Shown piece after piece: positions 43,026 to 58,000 of a stretch of 64,000 nucleotides of DNA. This stretch comes from Flavobacteriales bacterium UBA952 (GTDB lineage Bacteria; Bacteroidota; Bacteroidia; Flavobacteriales_D; Crocinitomicaceae), in assembly GCA_002293185.1 (NCBI GenBank), contig DBCS01000002.1:179708-243707 (forward strand), read 5' to 3'. The number at the start of each line of letters is the position of its first letter. Positions within the stretch are counted from its first letter, which is position 1. Position numbers and translations under genes: made by a program. The notes under the pieces are model-generated. The model worked only from the letters and a program-made list of their open reading frames with translations, was not told the DNA's origin and did not search any database.

Positions 43026-46000
43026 ATGAGAGGAAAATTATTTACACAAATTATATTTATTGTTGCTAGTTTGTTTGCTTTTGTGGCAAAAGGTAAATTC
43101 TTTGCCCAAACTCCTGTAATAACCAACACAAGCTTCACGACAATTCCGGCAGCTTCGAGTGGTACAATCAATGTTTGTGCAGGTTCAACCATTCTTTTTA
43201 CCAACACAACAGCCTCGAACTCTAATAATAATGTCACTTTACAATCACCAGTATTGTATAATTGGGTTTTTGGAAATGGTCAAACTAGAACTACAAATGG
43301 TCCACATGCCATCACTTACAATAATCCCGGTACTTACACGGTTACCTTAAACATGACCAACGGCGGAGTTCCTATACCTGCGAATGGAGGTAATATTGGA
43401 ACTGTAACTGTTGTAGTAAGTGCGCCGCCGACTTCTATTCCCTCATTAGTTCCGACAAATGCTTGTACGAATGATACAGTCGTCAACGGAACTCTAATTT
43501 TCCAAACCTCATCGGGCTCTAACAGTTGTACATGCTCAAATTCTATTCAAGGCCCTGCAATTGGTTTCACCAATACGGCCAATCTTGGTGGGACCGCTAC
43601 AATAGACGTATATTGGGGCGGAGTTGGAGTACCAGCAAATGGAGGAACTTCACCATATACCACCATACCTAGTTCCGCATTATCTGGAAATTCGGGAACC
43701 TTGAGTTCTTTTCCTGGGCAGGTATCTAACCCTTCAAACGGTCACTATTCAGGTTCTGGCGCAGCCGGAACTGGCAGTTATAATTTGATTTATGTTGTGA
43801 ATTATGGCAGCGGTTGTGTATATTCCGGTTATGCCATCATGAGTTGGGGGGCAGGCATCATTGATTTTGCTGCAAACACCTCGATAACAGCGTGTAATCC
43901 TTTTGACTATGAACTTGCATTTGATAATCAATATCCTGGGAATACATATCTAATCGACTGGGGTGATGGTACGCCAAATACAGTTATTTCCTACCCAAAC
44001 TTACCAACATTACCAAACTATGTTGGTCATGGTTATGACCCTTCTTGCGCTGCGAATGGTCAAGCTTTGCCATATACCATTACTGTTTCTGCATACAATT
44101 CTTGTTTGAACGATACTATTGTCAATACGCAAGGTCCATTTTATGTGAGTACTGCGCCAACAGCAAGTTTTACACAAACGCCTGGTTTAACAATCTGTCA
44201 GGGGCAGTCGATTACTTTTGTCAATACTTCATCTAGCGGATTTAGTATTCTTTCAGGTGGTAGTTGTTCAGCGGCAAGTGCCTTTCAATGGCAGGTCAAT
44301 CAATCTTCGAATACATCAGGGGTGGGTTATCTGGTTAATGGCTCAATGGGTGATATCAATGCAATAACCCCTTTATCTGGAAGTAGTCAAATTGATGTAA
44401 GTTTTTCTCAAGCTGGCACTTACACCGTTTCTTTAGAGATTGCCAACAATGATTGCGGTTCGGATATAGAAATAAAAACGGTAACTGTCAATCCATATCC
44501 CGTTATTCCAAATCAATCTACAGCGGCTATTTGTACCGGCGGCACTTTTGTGGTGAATCCGGTTAATAACCCACCCAATGTTATAGTACCCATTGGTACA
44601 ACATACAGCTGGACGCCTGTTACAAATATAAATATTGGTGGGGCCGCAGCAGGATCTGGCTCAACAATATCAGGAACCCTGACAAATACAACAACCACAG
44701 TCCAAAACCAAGTATATACAGTTCAGGCAACTGCTGGTGGCTGTGCAAGTCCAACAACTTTTACCGTTACGGTTCCGGTATACCCAAATGTTTCTATTAA
44801 TAATGCTTCAATTACCGTTTGTAATGGCTCAGCTTTTTCTTTTTCTCCGTCGCCAAGTGGTAACTCCATTCCTTCAGGCACAACCTACACTTGGACTTTT
44901 CAAGACAATCCTAATGTTACCGGAGAGCAAAATGGAACGGCTTCCAGTTCAAATATTTCGGGAACACTAAGCACAACAACCTATACTCCTACACAAAGTG
45001 TGGTTTATACAGTAACAGCCAATGCAGGCGGTGCGTGTCCGACGGATGTATTTGAATTAACGGTGAATATAAATGCAATAGAACCAGGTTTGATTGGTAT
45101 TGATCAAGTTTATTGTGCAGGTGCCAATCCAGACCCTATTGATTTTACAACCAATCCTTCTGTTTCCGGCACACCATCTTACCAATGGCAGTCATCAAGC
45201 AGTGCAAATGGCATATATAACAATATCAGTGGGGCAACTTCGGCTAGTTTTGATCCTGGGGCTTCAATTGGTCAAACAACCTACTATCATGTCATCATCA
45301 CCTCCACTTTAAATGGAGAAAGTTGCTCAGAAACAAGTAATGTAGTTGAATATTTGGTGAATCCGAACCCGGTTGCTAATGCGGGTAGTGATTTTACCAA
45401 AAATTGTATTTCTAACGTTTCTGGCGCAACAATTGGGATGTCACCAGTGGCTGGTATCAGTTATTCATGGAACCCAACAAATGACCTCACTCCGGCAAAT
45501 AGTTCTAACCCATTTGCCAACCCGAGTGCCACGACAACATATATCCTTACTGCCACCAATAATGCAACGGGTTGCTCTAGTACAGATGCTGTAACTGTTA
45601 CCGTGAATTTAACGTATCCAAGTGCTAATGCGGGCTTAGACCAGAATAAAACATGTACGCAAAACCAAGGGGGTGCAAGCATAGGTACAGCCGCTGTGAG
45701 CGGAAACACCTACCTATGGGGGCCAAATACCAATCTAAATACAACCTCAAGTCCTATAGTTACTGCCAATCCTGGAACCACCACAACATACAACCTTACG
45801 GTCACTAACACCCAAAGTGGTTGTACAAGCCAAGACCAAGTCACAGTTTTTGTTGACTTATCTATTCCTGCTGTAAATGCAGGTACTGATTTTACTAAAA
45901 CATGTACACAAAATCCAAATGGGATGGCTATTGGTATGACGCCCGTTTCAGGAGTTACGTATGCTTGGTCACCAACAACTGGTTTGAATGACCCCAATAT

Positions 46001-49000
46001 TGCCAATCCAATTGCCAATCCAACTTCTACCCAGAATTATACTTTAACAGCCACTCAAACTTCTAGTGGCTGTACATTATCCGATCAAGTATTAGTTACA
46101 GTCAATTTAACAGTGCCAACTGCCATTGCGGGTAGTCCGTTTCTTAAAACTTGTACGCAAAATCCAAATGGTGCAAACATTGGATTTGCAGGTCAAACAG
46201 GGGCCACCTATGCTTGGACACCAACAACAGGTTTGGCCAATTCCACAGCATCTTTAACGAATGCAAACCCTAGCGTTACCACTACTTATACCTTAACCGC
46301 AACTAATACTGCCAGTGGTTGTACATTTGCTTCGACAGTTCTCGTTACAGTTGATACAGAAGTACCTTCAGTAGATGCGGGTTCAGATTTTAACAAGACC
46401 TGTACGGTTAATCCAAATGGTTTACAAATAGGGATGACTGCTGTTACAGGCGTTACTTATGCTTGGAGTCCAACAACAGGTTTAACCAATGGTACTGTAT
46501 CTAATCCTACAGCAAACCCTAACTCCAATCAAACATACACCTTAACTGCAACTGATAACAGTAGTGGTTGTGTGGCCACAGATCAAGTTGTTGTCACTGT
46601 CAATATAACGCCACCTGTGGCAGAGGCCGTTAACAATTTCACGATTGATTGTATTCAAAATACAACCGGTGCAGCTATCGGAATGTCTGCTGTCAATGGT
46701 GTCACCTACAGTTGGTCACCTACTACAGGTTTGACAAACGGCAGTATAGCCAATCCAACGGCAGCTCCAGCGAGTACAGAAACTTATGTCTTAACGGCAA
46801 CCAATACCCTCAATGGCTGTACGGCAACTGATGCTATTACAGTGACCGTCAATACTACACCGCCTGTTGCCAATGCAGGAAATGGATTTACCAAAGATTG
46901 TATTAATAATACCTCAGGCTCCCAAATTGGGATGGCCACAGCAAGTGGCGTCAATTATGCTTGGTCACCAAGTACAGGATTAAATTCCACGACCGTATCG
47001 AATCCGACAGCGAATCCAAGTGTAACAACTACATACACACTTACCGCAACAAATCAAAGTAATGGTTGTACGGCATCTTCTTTGGTAGTTGTAAATGTGG
47101 ATACTCAAGCGCCCCTCGCCAATGCTGGTCCGGATGTCGAAATCAGCTGTAATCAAAACAGTAATGGGATTAATTTAGGTATGAACGCCGTGAATGGCAT
47201 CAATTATACTTGGACTCCTTCTACTGGGCTTTCGGCAAATAATATTTCGGCACCTCTAGCGACACCTTCGGTGACCACACCTTATACTTTTGTGGCCACA
47301 AACCCTACAAACGGTTGTAGCAGTACTGATTACGTTACCGTTACAGTCAATACGGCAGATCCTGTTGCGAATGCAGGTGCAGATTTTAGCATACAGTGCA
47401 ACTTGAATCCGGCCGGAAACACGATTGGGTCCGCAGCACTCACCGGACACACCTATAGTTGGTCTCCGGTAACCGGACTCAGCGATCCAAATATTGCCAA
47501 TCCGCTTGCCTTTCCATCTACCACAACAACTTATACAGTTACTGTTACGAATTCGGCAACAGGTTGTGATGCCACCGACGATATAACTGTAACGGTAAAC
47601 AATACTTTGCCTATTGCGCAAGTTGCCGGACCGGCAACCATTACCTGTACCAATGCGAATCCTGTAAGTCTTGGAGCAACTGCGGTGAACGGATTAACCT
47701 ATGCTTGGAGCCCTTCTGCTGGGTTGAATGGTACCAATATTGCAAATCCGTCGGCAAATCCTTCCGTAACAACAACCTATACGTTAACGGTAACGAATAA
47801 TACCAGTGGCTGCAGTGGCTCTGCCCAAGTATTGATTACTGTAGATAACACGCCGCCGGTTGCAAATGCAGGCTTGGATCAGGATATAACCTGTTTAACA
47901 AATGTGGGCGGAGCAAGCATTGGCATGACAGGTGCCAATGGGATTTCCTACAGTTGGTCGCCAACAACGGGCTTAACTCCTTCTAATTCGGCAACAACCA
48001 CTGCAAATCCTCTTGCTACCACCACTTATACTTTAAGCGCATTTAATCCAGCAAATGGTTGTTTGGCAACAGATGAAGTGATTGTTAATGTAAATAATGC
48101 CTTACCGGTTGTGAATGCGGGTATAGACCAAACTGTTAGCTGTACACAAAATGCCATGGGTGCTCAGATTGGAATGACTCCTGTGTCCAACGTGACGTAC
48201 CTCTGGACGCCATCTACAGGCTTGTCTAACAATGCAATTGCCAACCCTACTGCCAACCCAACTTCTACTCAGCAATATACACTCACCGCTACCAATACCA
48301 TTAGTGGTTGTACTGACAACGACGCAGTGAATATTACTGTAGACAACACTTACCCAACTGCTTTACCATCTGCAGGATTTACAAAAACATGTGCGCAAAA
48401 TGCTGGTGGTGCGCTTATTGGTGGGCCAGATCAAGCCGGAATTGATTACACGTGGACACCTTCAACAGGTCTCAGTTCGTCAACAATTTCAAATCCACTT
48501 GCCAATCCTTTAGTGACAACAACCTACACGGTCAGTGCACTCAATCCAAATAATGGTTGTGCTACAACATCTAATGTATTGGTAATTGTCAATACGCAAG
48601 CTCCAACTGCCAATGCCGGTCAAGATCAATTGATTTCTTGTACATCCAACAACGCGGCTCCCGGAGCTCCTATTGGAATGTCTTCCGTTAATGGAATAGA
48701 TTACAGCTGGAGTCCGAACCTTAATTTAAGTGCTACAAATATTTCCAACCCGAGCGCCAACCCAACATCAACACAAACATATACACTTACTGCATACAAC
48801 CCTTCCAATGGTTGTAGCAACACTGATGACGTTACCGTTTCAGTAAACCTTATTGTACCAGTGGCAAATGCAGGTCAAGATGGAACAATTACGTGTGTCA
48901 CCAACCCATCTGGGTATCAAATTGGAACCGCTGCCGTATCGGGCCTTTCCTATAGTTGGTCTCCAACTACTGGTTTAAGTGCCAGTAACATTGCTCAACC

Positions 49001-52000
49001 CAATGCTAATCCGTCTGCAACAACTACCTACACTTTAACGGTCACCAATAATTCTTCTGGTTGTACAGATACCGACGACGTAGAGGTAACCGTTGATAAT
49101 ACAGACCCGGTAGCCAATGCGGGCACAGGATTTATCAAGACTTGTATAAATAATCTGGGGCCTATTCAAGTCGGAATGACGAATGTATCTGGTATTCAAT
49201 ACAGTTGGTCGCCAAGTACGGGCTTAAATGATGCCGCAGCTTCAAACCCTACACTTGATGCGAGTGCGTCTAATATTTATACTTTGACAGCCTACAATCC
49301 GAATAATGGATGTGATGCAACCGATACAATAAACGTGGTAGTTAATCAGGTACTTCCAATACCAGATGCAGGGAACAACTTTACTAAAACTTGTACGCAA
49401 AACCCTAATGGTTTAGTAATAGGAACAACTAATTTAGCAAACCACACCTACGCTTGGACACCTTCAACTGGTTTAACAAATACCAATACTTCCAATCCAA
49501 CGGCGAATCCGACACTAACAACCACTTATACCTTAACGCTAACTGATAATGATAACGGTTGTTCGGCCACAGACGACATTGAAGTTACTGTAGATATCGA
49601 AATTCCGACCGCGAATGCAGGTCCAGATCTACTCAGATCATGTACATCGAATACAAACGGCGCACAAATAGGCATGACGCCAATTGCTGGGGTCAATTAC
49701 AGCTGGACGCCTGCAGCGGGTCTGAATGCCGCAAATATCGCCAATCCTACAGCTACTCCCACAAGTACAACAACATACGAATTGACAGCAACTGATCAAA
49801 CCAGCGGTTGTACGGCAACTTCGTCAATGATTTTTACATATGATTTTACGGTTCCGGCGGTAGATGCAGGTGCTGATTTCACTAAAACATGTGCGAGTAA
49901 TCAGAATCCAAATGGAGCTGTGATTGGTTTTTCTGCTGTACCAGGAATGACCTACGCTTGGACACCTACCAACGGACTCACCAACTCAACAGCGGCATCT
50001 ACACATGCCGATCCAATTGTTACCACAACATATACCTTAACTGCGACCAACCCAACTAGTGGCTGTACAGCTACAGATGATGTAACAGTAACGGTTGATA
50101 TCGATGTTCCGATAGCCAATGCAGGAACTCCGTTTACCAAAACGTGTAATACCAATACGTCAGGGCAACAAATTGGGATGACCTCCGTCAATGGGGTGTC
50201 TTATGCTTGGACCCCAACAACAGGTTTATCTGCCTCCAATATTGCAAATCCTACTGCGAATCCTTCAGTCACCACCACCTACACCCTAACTGCAACCGAT
50301 AACACAAGCCAGTGTTCAGCAACAGCTACGGTTACGGTTACAGTCTTAATAACTTCACCCACAGCAAACGCTGGTATTGATGTAAACATCAATTGCAATA
50401 ATATTGGAACACCGCCAGTTCTTGGAACAACCGGTATTGCTGGTCTCACCTATGCATGGTCTCCTACAACGGGTTTAAATGACTACACGATTGCGCAACC
50501 TACGGCAACGCCAATCTCCTCAACAAATTACATATTAACTGTAACTAATCCACAAACAGGTTGTGTAGCAACAGACAATGTATCTGTGACCGTGAATACA
50601 ACAGCACCCCCAATTAATGTGGGTACACCATTCTCCATTACCTGTGTTCAGAATAACAATAATGCAACCACCATCGGCAGTCCGGGATTAACGGGCTTCA
50701 CTTATCTATGGAGTCCGTCAACAGGACTTAGTTCGCCAACTATTGGTCAGCCAATAGCCAACCCTACCACAACCACAACCTATAGTTTGTTGGTGACAAA
50801 TCAAACGAATGGTTGTACGTCTACCGATCAGATTACTGTTACAGTTGATCAGGTAAATCCAATTGCAAATGCAGGATCAGGAGGCACAATTACCTGTTTA
50901 CAAACCCAACCTATTCAATTAGGGACCACAACTGTTACTGGTTATGGTTATGCTTGGACGCCGCCAACAGGACTCAGCGCCAATAATATTTCCAATCCAA
51001 CAGCCAATCCCGGTTCTACAACAAATTATACCTTAACTGTTACTGATACAAACAACGGATGTACTGATACGGACCTTGTAAGTGTTACTGTATCCAATTC
51101 TGCACCGGCGGTAGATGCACTTGTTGTGGGCAACCAACAAACTATTTGTGCAGGGACAGCAATTACGCTTTACGGATCTGGAGCCAATACTTACACTTGG
51201 AGTAATGGCGTAACCAATAACCAATCTTTTGTACCCACCTCAACTACAACTTATACGGTTACAGGAACCAATACTACAAATGGTTGTCAGGCAACGGACA
51301 TCATAAATATTACCGTAAACCCTATACCAACTGTCGATCCAATACAGTCGCTTGTACTTTGTTCGGGTGCTTCTACCGGGAACATAGATTTTACTGGAAG
51401 TGTTCCTAACACTGTTTTTGACTGGACAAGCTCAAATACAGCTGTTACTACTAATCCTACTGGTGTAGGTAATATTCCTTCTTTTACCGTTTCGAATACG
51501 ACGCCGAATCCGATTGTAAGCACCATCACAGTAACACCAAAATTCACATTAAATGGGGTAGAATGTTTTGGAACTCCTCAAACTTTTACAATTACAGTCA
51601 ATCCAATACCAACAGTTGATGCAGTCAATTCATTCCCAATATGTGATGGCACTGCAACTTCTGCGGTTAACTTCTCAAGTTCTTTTGGTGTTGCCAATTC
51701 GACTTATTCTTGGGCCAATTCAAATACCGCTATCGGTCTAGGTTCGGGGAGTACGGGTAATATCCCTTCGTTTGTAGCAACCAATGCAGGTAATAGTCCT
51801 ATATCAGGAATAATAACGGTAACGCCGAGCGCAAATGCTTGTAATGGTACCCCAATGACATTCACCATTACAGTGAACCCTATACCTACGGTCAATTCAA
51901 TCGCCTCTCAAGTTCTATGTAATAATAGTAATAGTGCAGCCATTAACTTCTCCGGTAACGTTTCAGGAACCGTTTATTCATGGACCAATTCAAATACCGC

Positions 52001-55000
52001 CATCAATTTAGGTAATCAGGGAACTACGAATATTGCTGTATTTACAGCGACAAATACCACCAACGCGCCAATTACTGGAAATTTTGTAGTAACTCCCTCA
52101 TACACAAATGCAACAGGGACATGTACAGGCTCCACTACTACTTTCAATATTACTGTTAATCCAACACCGACAGTTAATACCATTCAAAGTCAGAGCGTCT
52201 GCGTAGGCTCTTCAACTACAGCTGTTGGTTTTGCATCGGCATTCAATGTAGCAGGAACCACCTACCACTGGACAAACTCAAATACCAATATTGGCTTAGC
52301 CGCATCCGGTACTGGGGATATTTCCTCATTTATTGGAACAAATACGACTACAGGTCCAATTACAGGACTAATTACGGTTACACCACAAATTACCCTTGGT
52401 GGTCATACTTGCACAGGAACGCCACAAACTTTTAACATCACGGTAAATCCGATCCCAACGGTTCAAGACCCAGCTAATATTGTTTTGTGTCACAATGAAA
52501 GCACCTCCGGAGTAAATTTCTCAGGTACTGTGTCTAATACCACCTATAATTGGGCAAACACCACAACTTCCATTAATTTAGGAGCAGCGAATAGCGGTAA
52601 TATCACTGCTTTTGTGGCAACGAACCCAACAAACACGCCAGTGACGGCAACAATCACGGTGACGCCTGTTTTTGGATCCGGCAATGGCATTTGTACGGGT
52701 ACTTCAGAAACCTTTACCATTACGGTTAATCCAATTCCAACCGTAAACCCTGTTTCAAGCCAATCGGTGTGCGTAGGTAATTTAAGCCAAGCAATTAACT
52801 TTACTTCAACCTTTAATGTGGCTGGTACCGTTTACGAATGGACCAACACGAATACTTCTATCGGGATACAAGCTTCTAATACAGGTAATATTTCCGCCTT
52901 CAACACTGTCAATTCGACCAATTCAGTACAAACTGGAAACTTTAGCGTAACACCAAAATACACCAATCTTTTAGAGGAGTGTGTTGGAAATCCAGTAACA
53001 TTTAGTATAAGTGTGATCCCTACACCAACAGTGGTTGATCCTCCCAACTTGGTTGTGTGCAACAATGCTTCCGTTCTTGCGGTTAATTTTACAGGAGCTA
53101 TAACGGGTGCAACATATTCTTGGACAAACACAACACCCTCGATTAACTTAGCCGCGTCATCGACAGGTAATATTGCCTCATTTAATGCAACAAATATAAG
53201 TTCAACACCTGTAGTAGCAGTTGTACAAGTGACGCCAAGTTTTACCCATGGTACGACCACATGCACAGGAAACAATGAATCCTTTACTATAACGGTTAAT
53301 CCAACACCAACTGTTGATGCCATATCATCGGATGCATATTGTGTAGGTTCTACTACTTCTTCAATACTTTTTTCCAGTAGTTTCGGGGTTGCCGGTACAA
53401 CATATGCCTGGACCAATTCTATGCCAAGTATTGGCTTAAATGCTTCTGGAAATGGCAATATTTCTTCTTTTACAACAACGAATGCTACCAATCAATCGAT
53501 TTCTGGGAATATTGTAGTGACCCCTTCAGCCAATGGTTGTTTGGGTAACACAAGCAATTTCAACCTTACTGTTAATCCAATTCCGACAGTGAACTCCGTT
53601 GCCAATCAAGTAAAATGTAATGGAACACTAAGTGACGCCATTTCTTTTTCAGGGGCTGTTCCGGGTACCATTTATAATTGGACAAACAATAACACAAGTA
53701 TCAATTTAAATGCTTCAGGATCGGGGAATATTCCGGCGTTTACCCTTACTAATACTTCCAATGCACCTATTACAGCTACGATTACGGTAACGCCAACCTA
53801 TGATTTTGCTGGAGAAATTTGTACGGGAGCAACAACATCATTTACGATAACAGTGAACCCAACCCCAACGGTAAACCAGGTAGCCAACCAAGCAATTTGT
53901 GTGGGTAGCAGCAGTAGCATTATTGCATTTGCCAGCACTTTTGGCGTCAATGGAACAACTTATGACTGGGTAAATGACAATACCGCAACGGGTATTGCAG
54001 CAAATGGCTCAGGTGCTTTTCCGTCCTTCAATGCAACCAATTCCACAACTGGTGTCATCACCTCTACTATCTTGGTGACTCCTAGCATGACGAATGCCAA
54101 TGAAAGCTGTTCAGGTACCCCAATGAGTTTTACTTATGCCGTGAATCCTATTCCGGTGATGGCAAACCCACTGGATCAGATTTGGTGTCATGGTAACCAA
54201 ACCAATGTGGTTACTTTCTCCAGTAATGTGACAGGTACAATTTACGATTGGTCTGCTACAAATACAGGTATTGGTATTGCAGCAAGTGGCCAAGGAAACA
54301 TTGGTATTTTTGGTTCGATTAACACAACTAGTTCAGTTCAAACCTCAACAGTGAATGTAACCCCATCATTCACAAATGGCAATACAACCTGTTTTGGAGC
54401 TCCACAAAATATGGTCTTTACGGTGAACCCAACTCCAATTGTACAAGATCCTGCTGATCAGGTAATTTGCGCAGGTCAAAATACGACTGCTATTTCATTT
54501 GTTGGAACAGCAACACAATACAACTGGACTAATTCGAATACTTCAATCGGCTTGGCTGCAAATAGTTCTGGTGACATCCCAACTTTCATTGGTCAGAATA
54601 CGGGTAGCGTCCCGCAAACAGCGAATATCATAGTTACACCGCAATATATATTTGGAGGTCATACCTGTACGGGTAGTTCGCAAAGTTTTAGCATTTCTGT
54701 CAATCCGTCGCCGATTATTAATTACAGTCAAGGGACACCTCAAGTTGTTTGTTCAAATACCGCAACCAATTCTGTTAACATCACATCGCCCACGCCAAAC
54801 ACGAATTTTAGCTGGAATATACCATCTATTCCTACTGGAATAAGTGGTCTTAATTCAACTAGTGGCACGAATGGAATAATTCCTTCATATACATTAGTGA
54901 ATACAACAACGGTTCCAATAACAATCAACTTTGTAGTAAGTGCCGTAACAAGCGTCGGAAGTTGCCCTGGCGTAAGTTCAATTTATTCCATTACGGTCAA

Positions 55001-58000
55001 TCCATCGCCAAGTGCAGCTTCGGTTAATCCTGTTGTAGTGTGTAACGGATACCAGGTTAATAATTTGATTTTTACTGGAACAGGAACGAGTTATAGCTGG
55101 ACCAATGATCTTCCGTCTATAGGTTTAGCAACTCAAGGTACTAATCAAATTTCTTTGTTCACCGCTTCGAATTCAACGGCAAGTATTCAAACGGCAAATA
55201 TTGCTGTTACCCCAATTTATCAGGGAGGTGGGGCAACTTGTAGTGGTCCGGTAACAAATTTTACGATTTCTGTTAATCCTACTCCAGCGGTAACGCCAAC
55301 AAATGATCTACCATTTTGTAATACAGCAGTTGCACCGCCGCTTAGTTTTTCTGGTTCTGGCACCAGCTATAACTGGACAAACAGCAACACAAGTATAGGT
55401 CTTGTAGCTTCGGGCCCTAATACACTTCCGTCGTTTACTGCAACAAATACGGCAAGCACACCTATTTTTGCAACCATTTCTGTACTTCCAATTTTTGACA
55501 ACGGTGGCGTAGTTTGTACAGGTATTGCAGATCAATTCGTTATTACCGTCAATCCAACACCCACGGTGGATGATCCTTCAAATCAAACTGTTTGTAATCA
55601 ATCATCAACCCAAGCTGTTGGTTTTACTGGATCGGCTACCGGGTACTCCTGGACCAACAACAACCAATCTATTGGTCTTGGGACCAATGCCACGGGCAAT
55701 ATAATAGCATTTACCGCAGTTAACAATACAAATTCACCGCTTGTTGGGACTATTACTGTTACCCCTGAGTATGTCGGTGCAGGCGCAACTTGTCAAGGAT
55801 CACCAGAAAACTTTACCATATCTGTAAACCCAACACCTAGTTTGCAAGATCCGGTAGATCAAACGATTTGTAATGGATCAAGTACGGCATTAGTCAACCT
55901 TGTTGGTACAGGTACGAGTTATACTTGGGCAAATAACACCACATCTATCGGTCTGAATGCTTCCGGAACAGGAAACATACCTTCTTTTACTGCGACCAAC
56001 AATGGTTCAAGCCCTACTGCGGCCACAGTTACCTTCACCCCAATTTTTGAAGGAGGTGGTATTAGCTGTCCGGGACCTACACAAAATATGAGTATTACGG
56101 TGAATCCGACACCAACCATGACGCCTCCAGCATCGCAAGTGGTGTGTAATTCAAGCATAACAAGCCCCGTAATTTTCTCTGGTTCAGCCACGAGTTATTC
56201 TTGGACAAACTCCCTTCCATCAATTGGCTTAACGAGTTCCTCTACGGGTAATATCGGAGGCTTTAATGCCTTGAATGCAACGAGTGTTCCCGTGACAGCT
56301 TCGCTTGTAGTGACTCCAATTTTTACAGGTAACCAAGTGCCTTGCTCTGGGCCAACACAGTCCTTTACTTTTACGGTTAATCCGACCCCAACAGTCAATG
56401 ATTTACCAGATCAAACGGTTTGTAATAATGCGTCAACACTTCCTTTGAGTTTCACTGGTACCGGCACAAGTTATACCTGGACCAATAATGCGCCAAGTAT
56501 CGGTCTGGTAAGTTCAGGTTCAGGAAATATTTCTAGTTTCAGTGCGGTCAATACGAGCAGTAATCCTATTGTGGCCACCCTGACTGTTACACCTCAGTTT
56601 CTCAATGCCGGTGTCAATTGTGTAGGTAGCCCAGAAACAATTGACATCACAGTGAATCCTACACCTGTTGCCATAGCACCCACTAATCAGGTGTATTGCA
56701 ACGGCCAGGCTGCCCCTATTACGAGTATTGCTGGAACGGCGACAAGCTATTCCTGGACCAATTCGAACGCTTCCATTGGCTTGGCGGCAAGCGGAACTGG
56801 CAATATTTCGGCGTTCACGGCAACCAATACTGGATTTGCACCAATTACCTCTACAGTTACTATAACGCCTCATTATTTATTCAACGGCGAGCAATGTAAT
56901 GGGCTTCCGGTGAGTTATACCATTACCGTCAACCCGACTCCGATCGTCAATGTACCGGTTGATCAAACAGTTTGTAATGGAACTTTAACTGCTGCAATTG
57001 CTTTCCAAGGTTATACAGGTACTCTTTACAACTGGACCAACTCCATGCCATCCATTGGTTTGGCTGCTTCTGGAACTGGAGATATAACTGCATTCACAGG
57101 TCAAAATAATGGCACAAGCCCCTTGACAGGCTCGATTCAAATTACACCGGAATACTTAAACGCAGGTTTGTCTTGTTTTGGAACCGCACAAACCTTTTCG
57201 ATCACCGTAAATCCGGCACCTGTCATTGGTTTTAGCTATCAGAATCAAGTCATTTGTTCGGGAGGTTTAACACCGACAGTTTCAATTAATTCAACCACAC
57301 CAAATTCAAATATTACTTGGAATGTAACGAACGCTCCGGCCGGAATATCAGGTTTAACCAGCACGAGTGGGACCAACCTCATTCCATCGTTCACTTTGGT
57401 GAATAGTACCAATGTGGCTCAAACTGTTCAAATTTCTGCTAGTGCAGCAACCGCTGTTGGTGGATGTCAGGGTATCAGTTCTGTTTTCACCATTACGGTT
57501 AATCCAGCGCCAACAGTTGTGCCTACTAATCCTATCGTGGAGTGTAACGGCAATCAAATTGGGGGTCTGACCTTCAGCGGAACCGGCACCAGTTATACTT
57601 GGACAAATAATTTACCTTCTATTGGTTTAGCAGCATCCGGAACGAATACCACAACCGGTTTTACAGCTACCAATGGGACAGCCTCTATTCAAACTGCAAC
57701 CATTTCTGTTACTCCTGTTTTTTTTGGTAACGGAACCACTTGTAATGGTTCGGTTTCTACTTTTACTATTACCATCAATCCAACACCTGTCGTAACGCCT
57801 GTTGCAGATTTTGCTTTGTGTAACAACCACGTAACAGCGCCGCTTAGCTTTGCAGGTACTGGTACTTCTTATACTTGGTCAAATAGCAACACTTCAATGG
57901 GTTTAACTGCGGTTTCTGGCACCAACCAGCTCCCGAGTTATACTGCTCTTAACGGAACCGGATCACCGATTAGTACTACAATCAGTGTCATTCCGATATT

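Noticed and set aside
38890..51107. The two repeat genes as inverted repeats of a composite mobile element
   Set aside because: No transposase, target-site duplication or terminal inverted repeats were seen; similarity is limited to coding domains.
52832..53491. A 219-codon open frame on the minus strand inside the giant gene
   Set aside because: It repeats with the type-B period, as do many similar minus-strand frames between 44,500 and 64,000. The cause is the low-complexity, stop-poor reverse complement of the repeats. It has no start context or recognisable domain.
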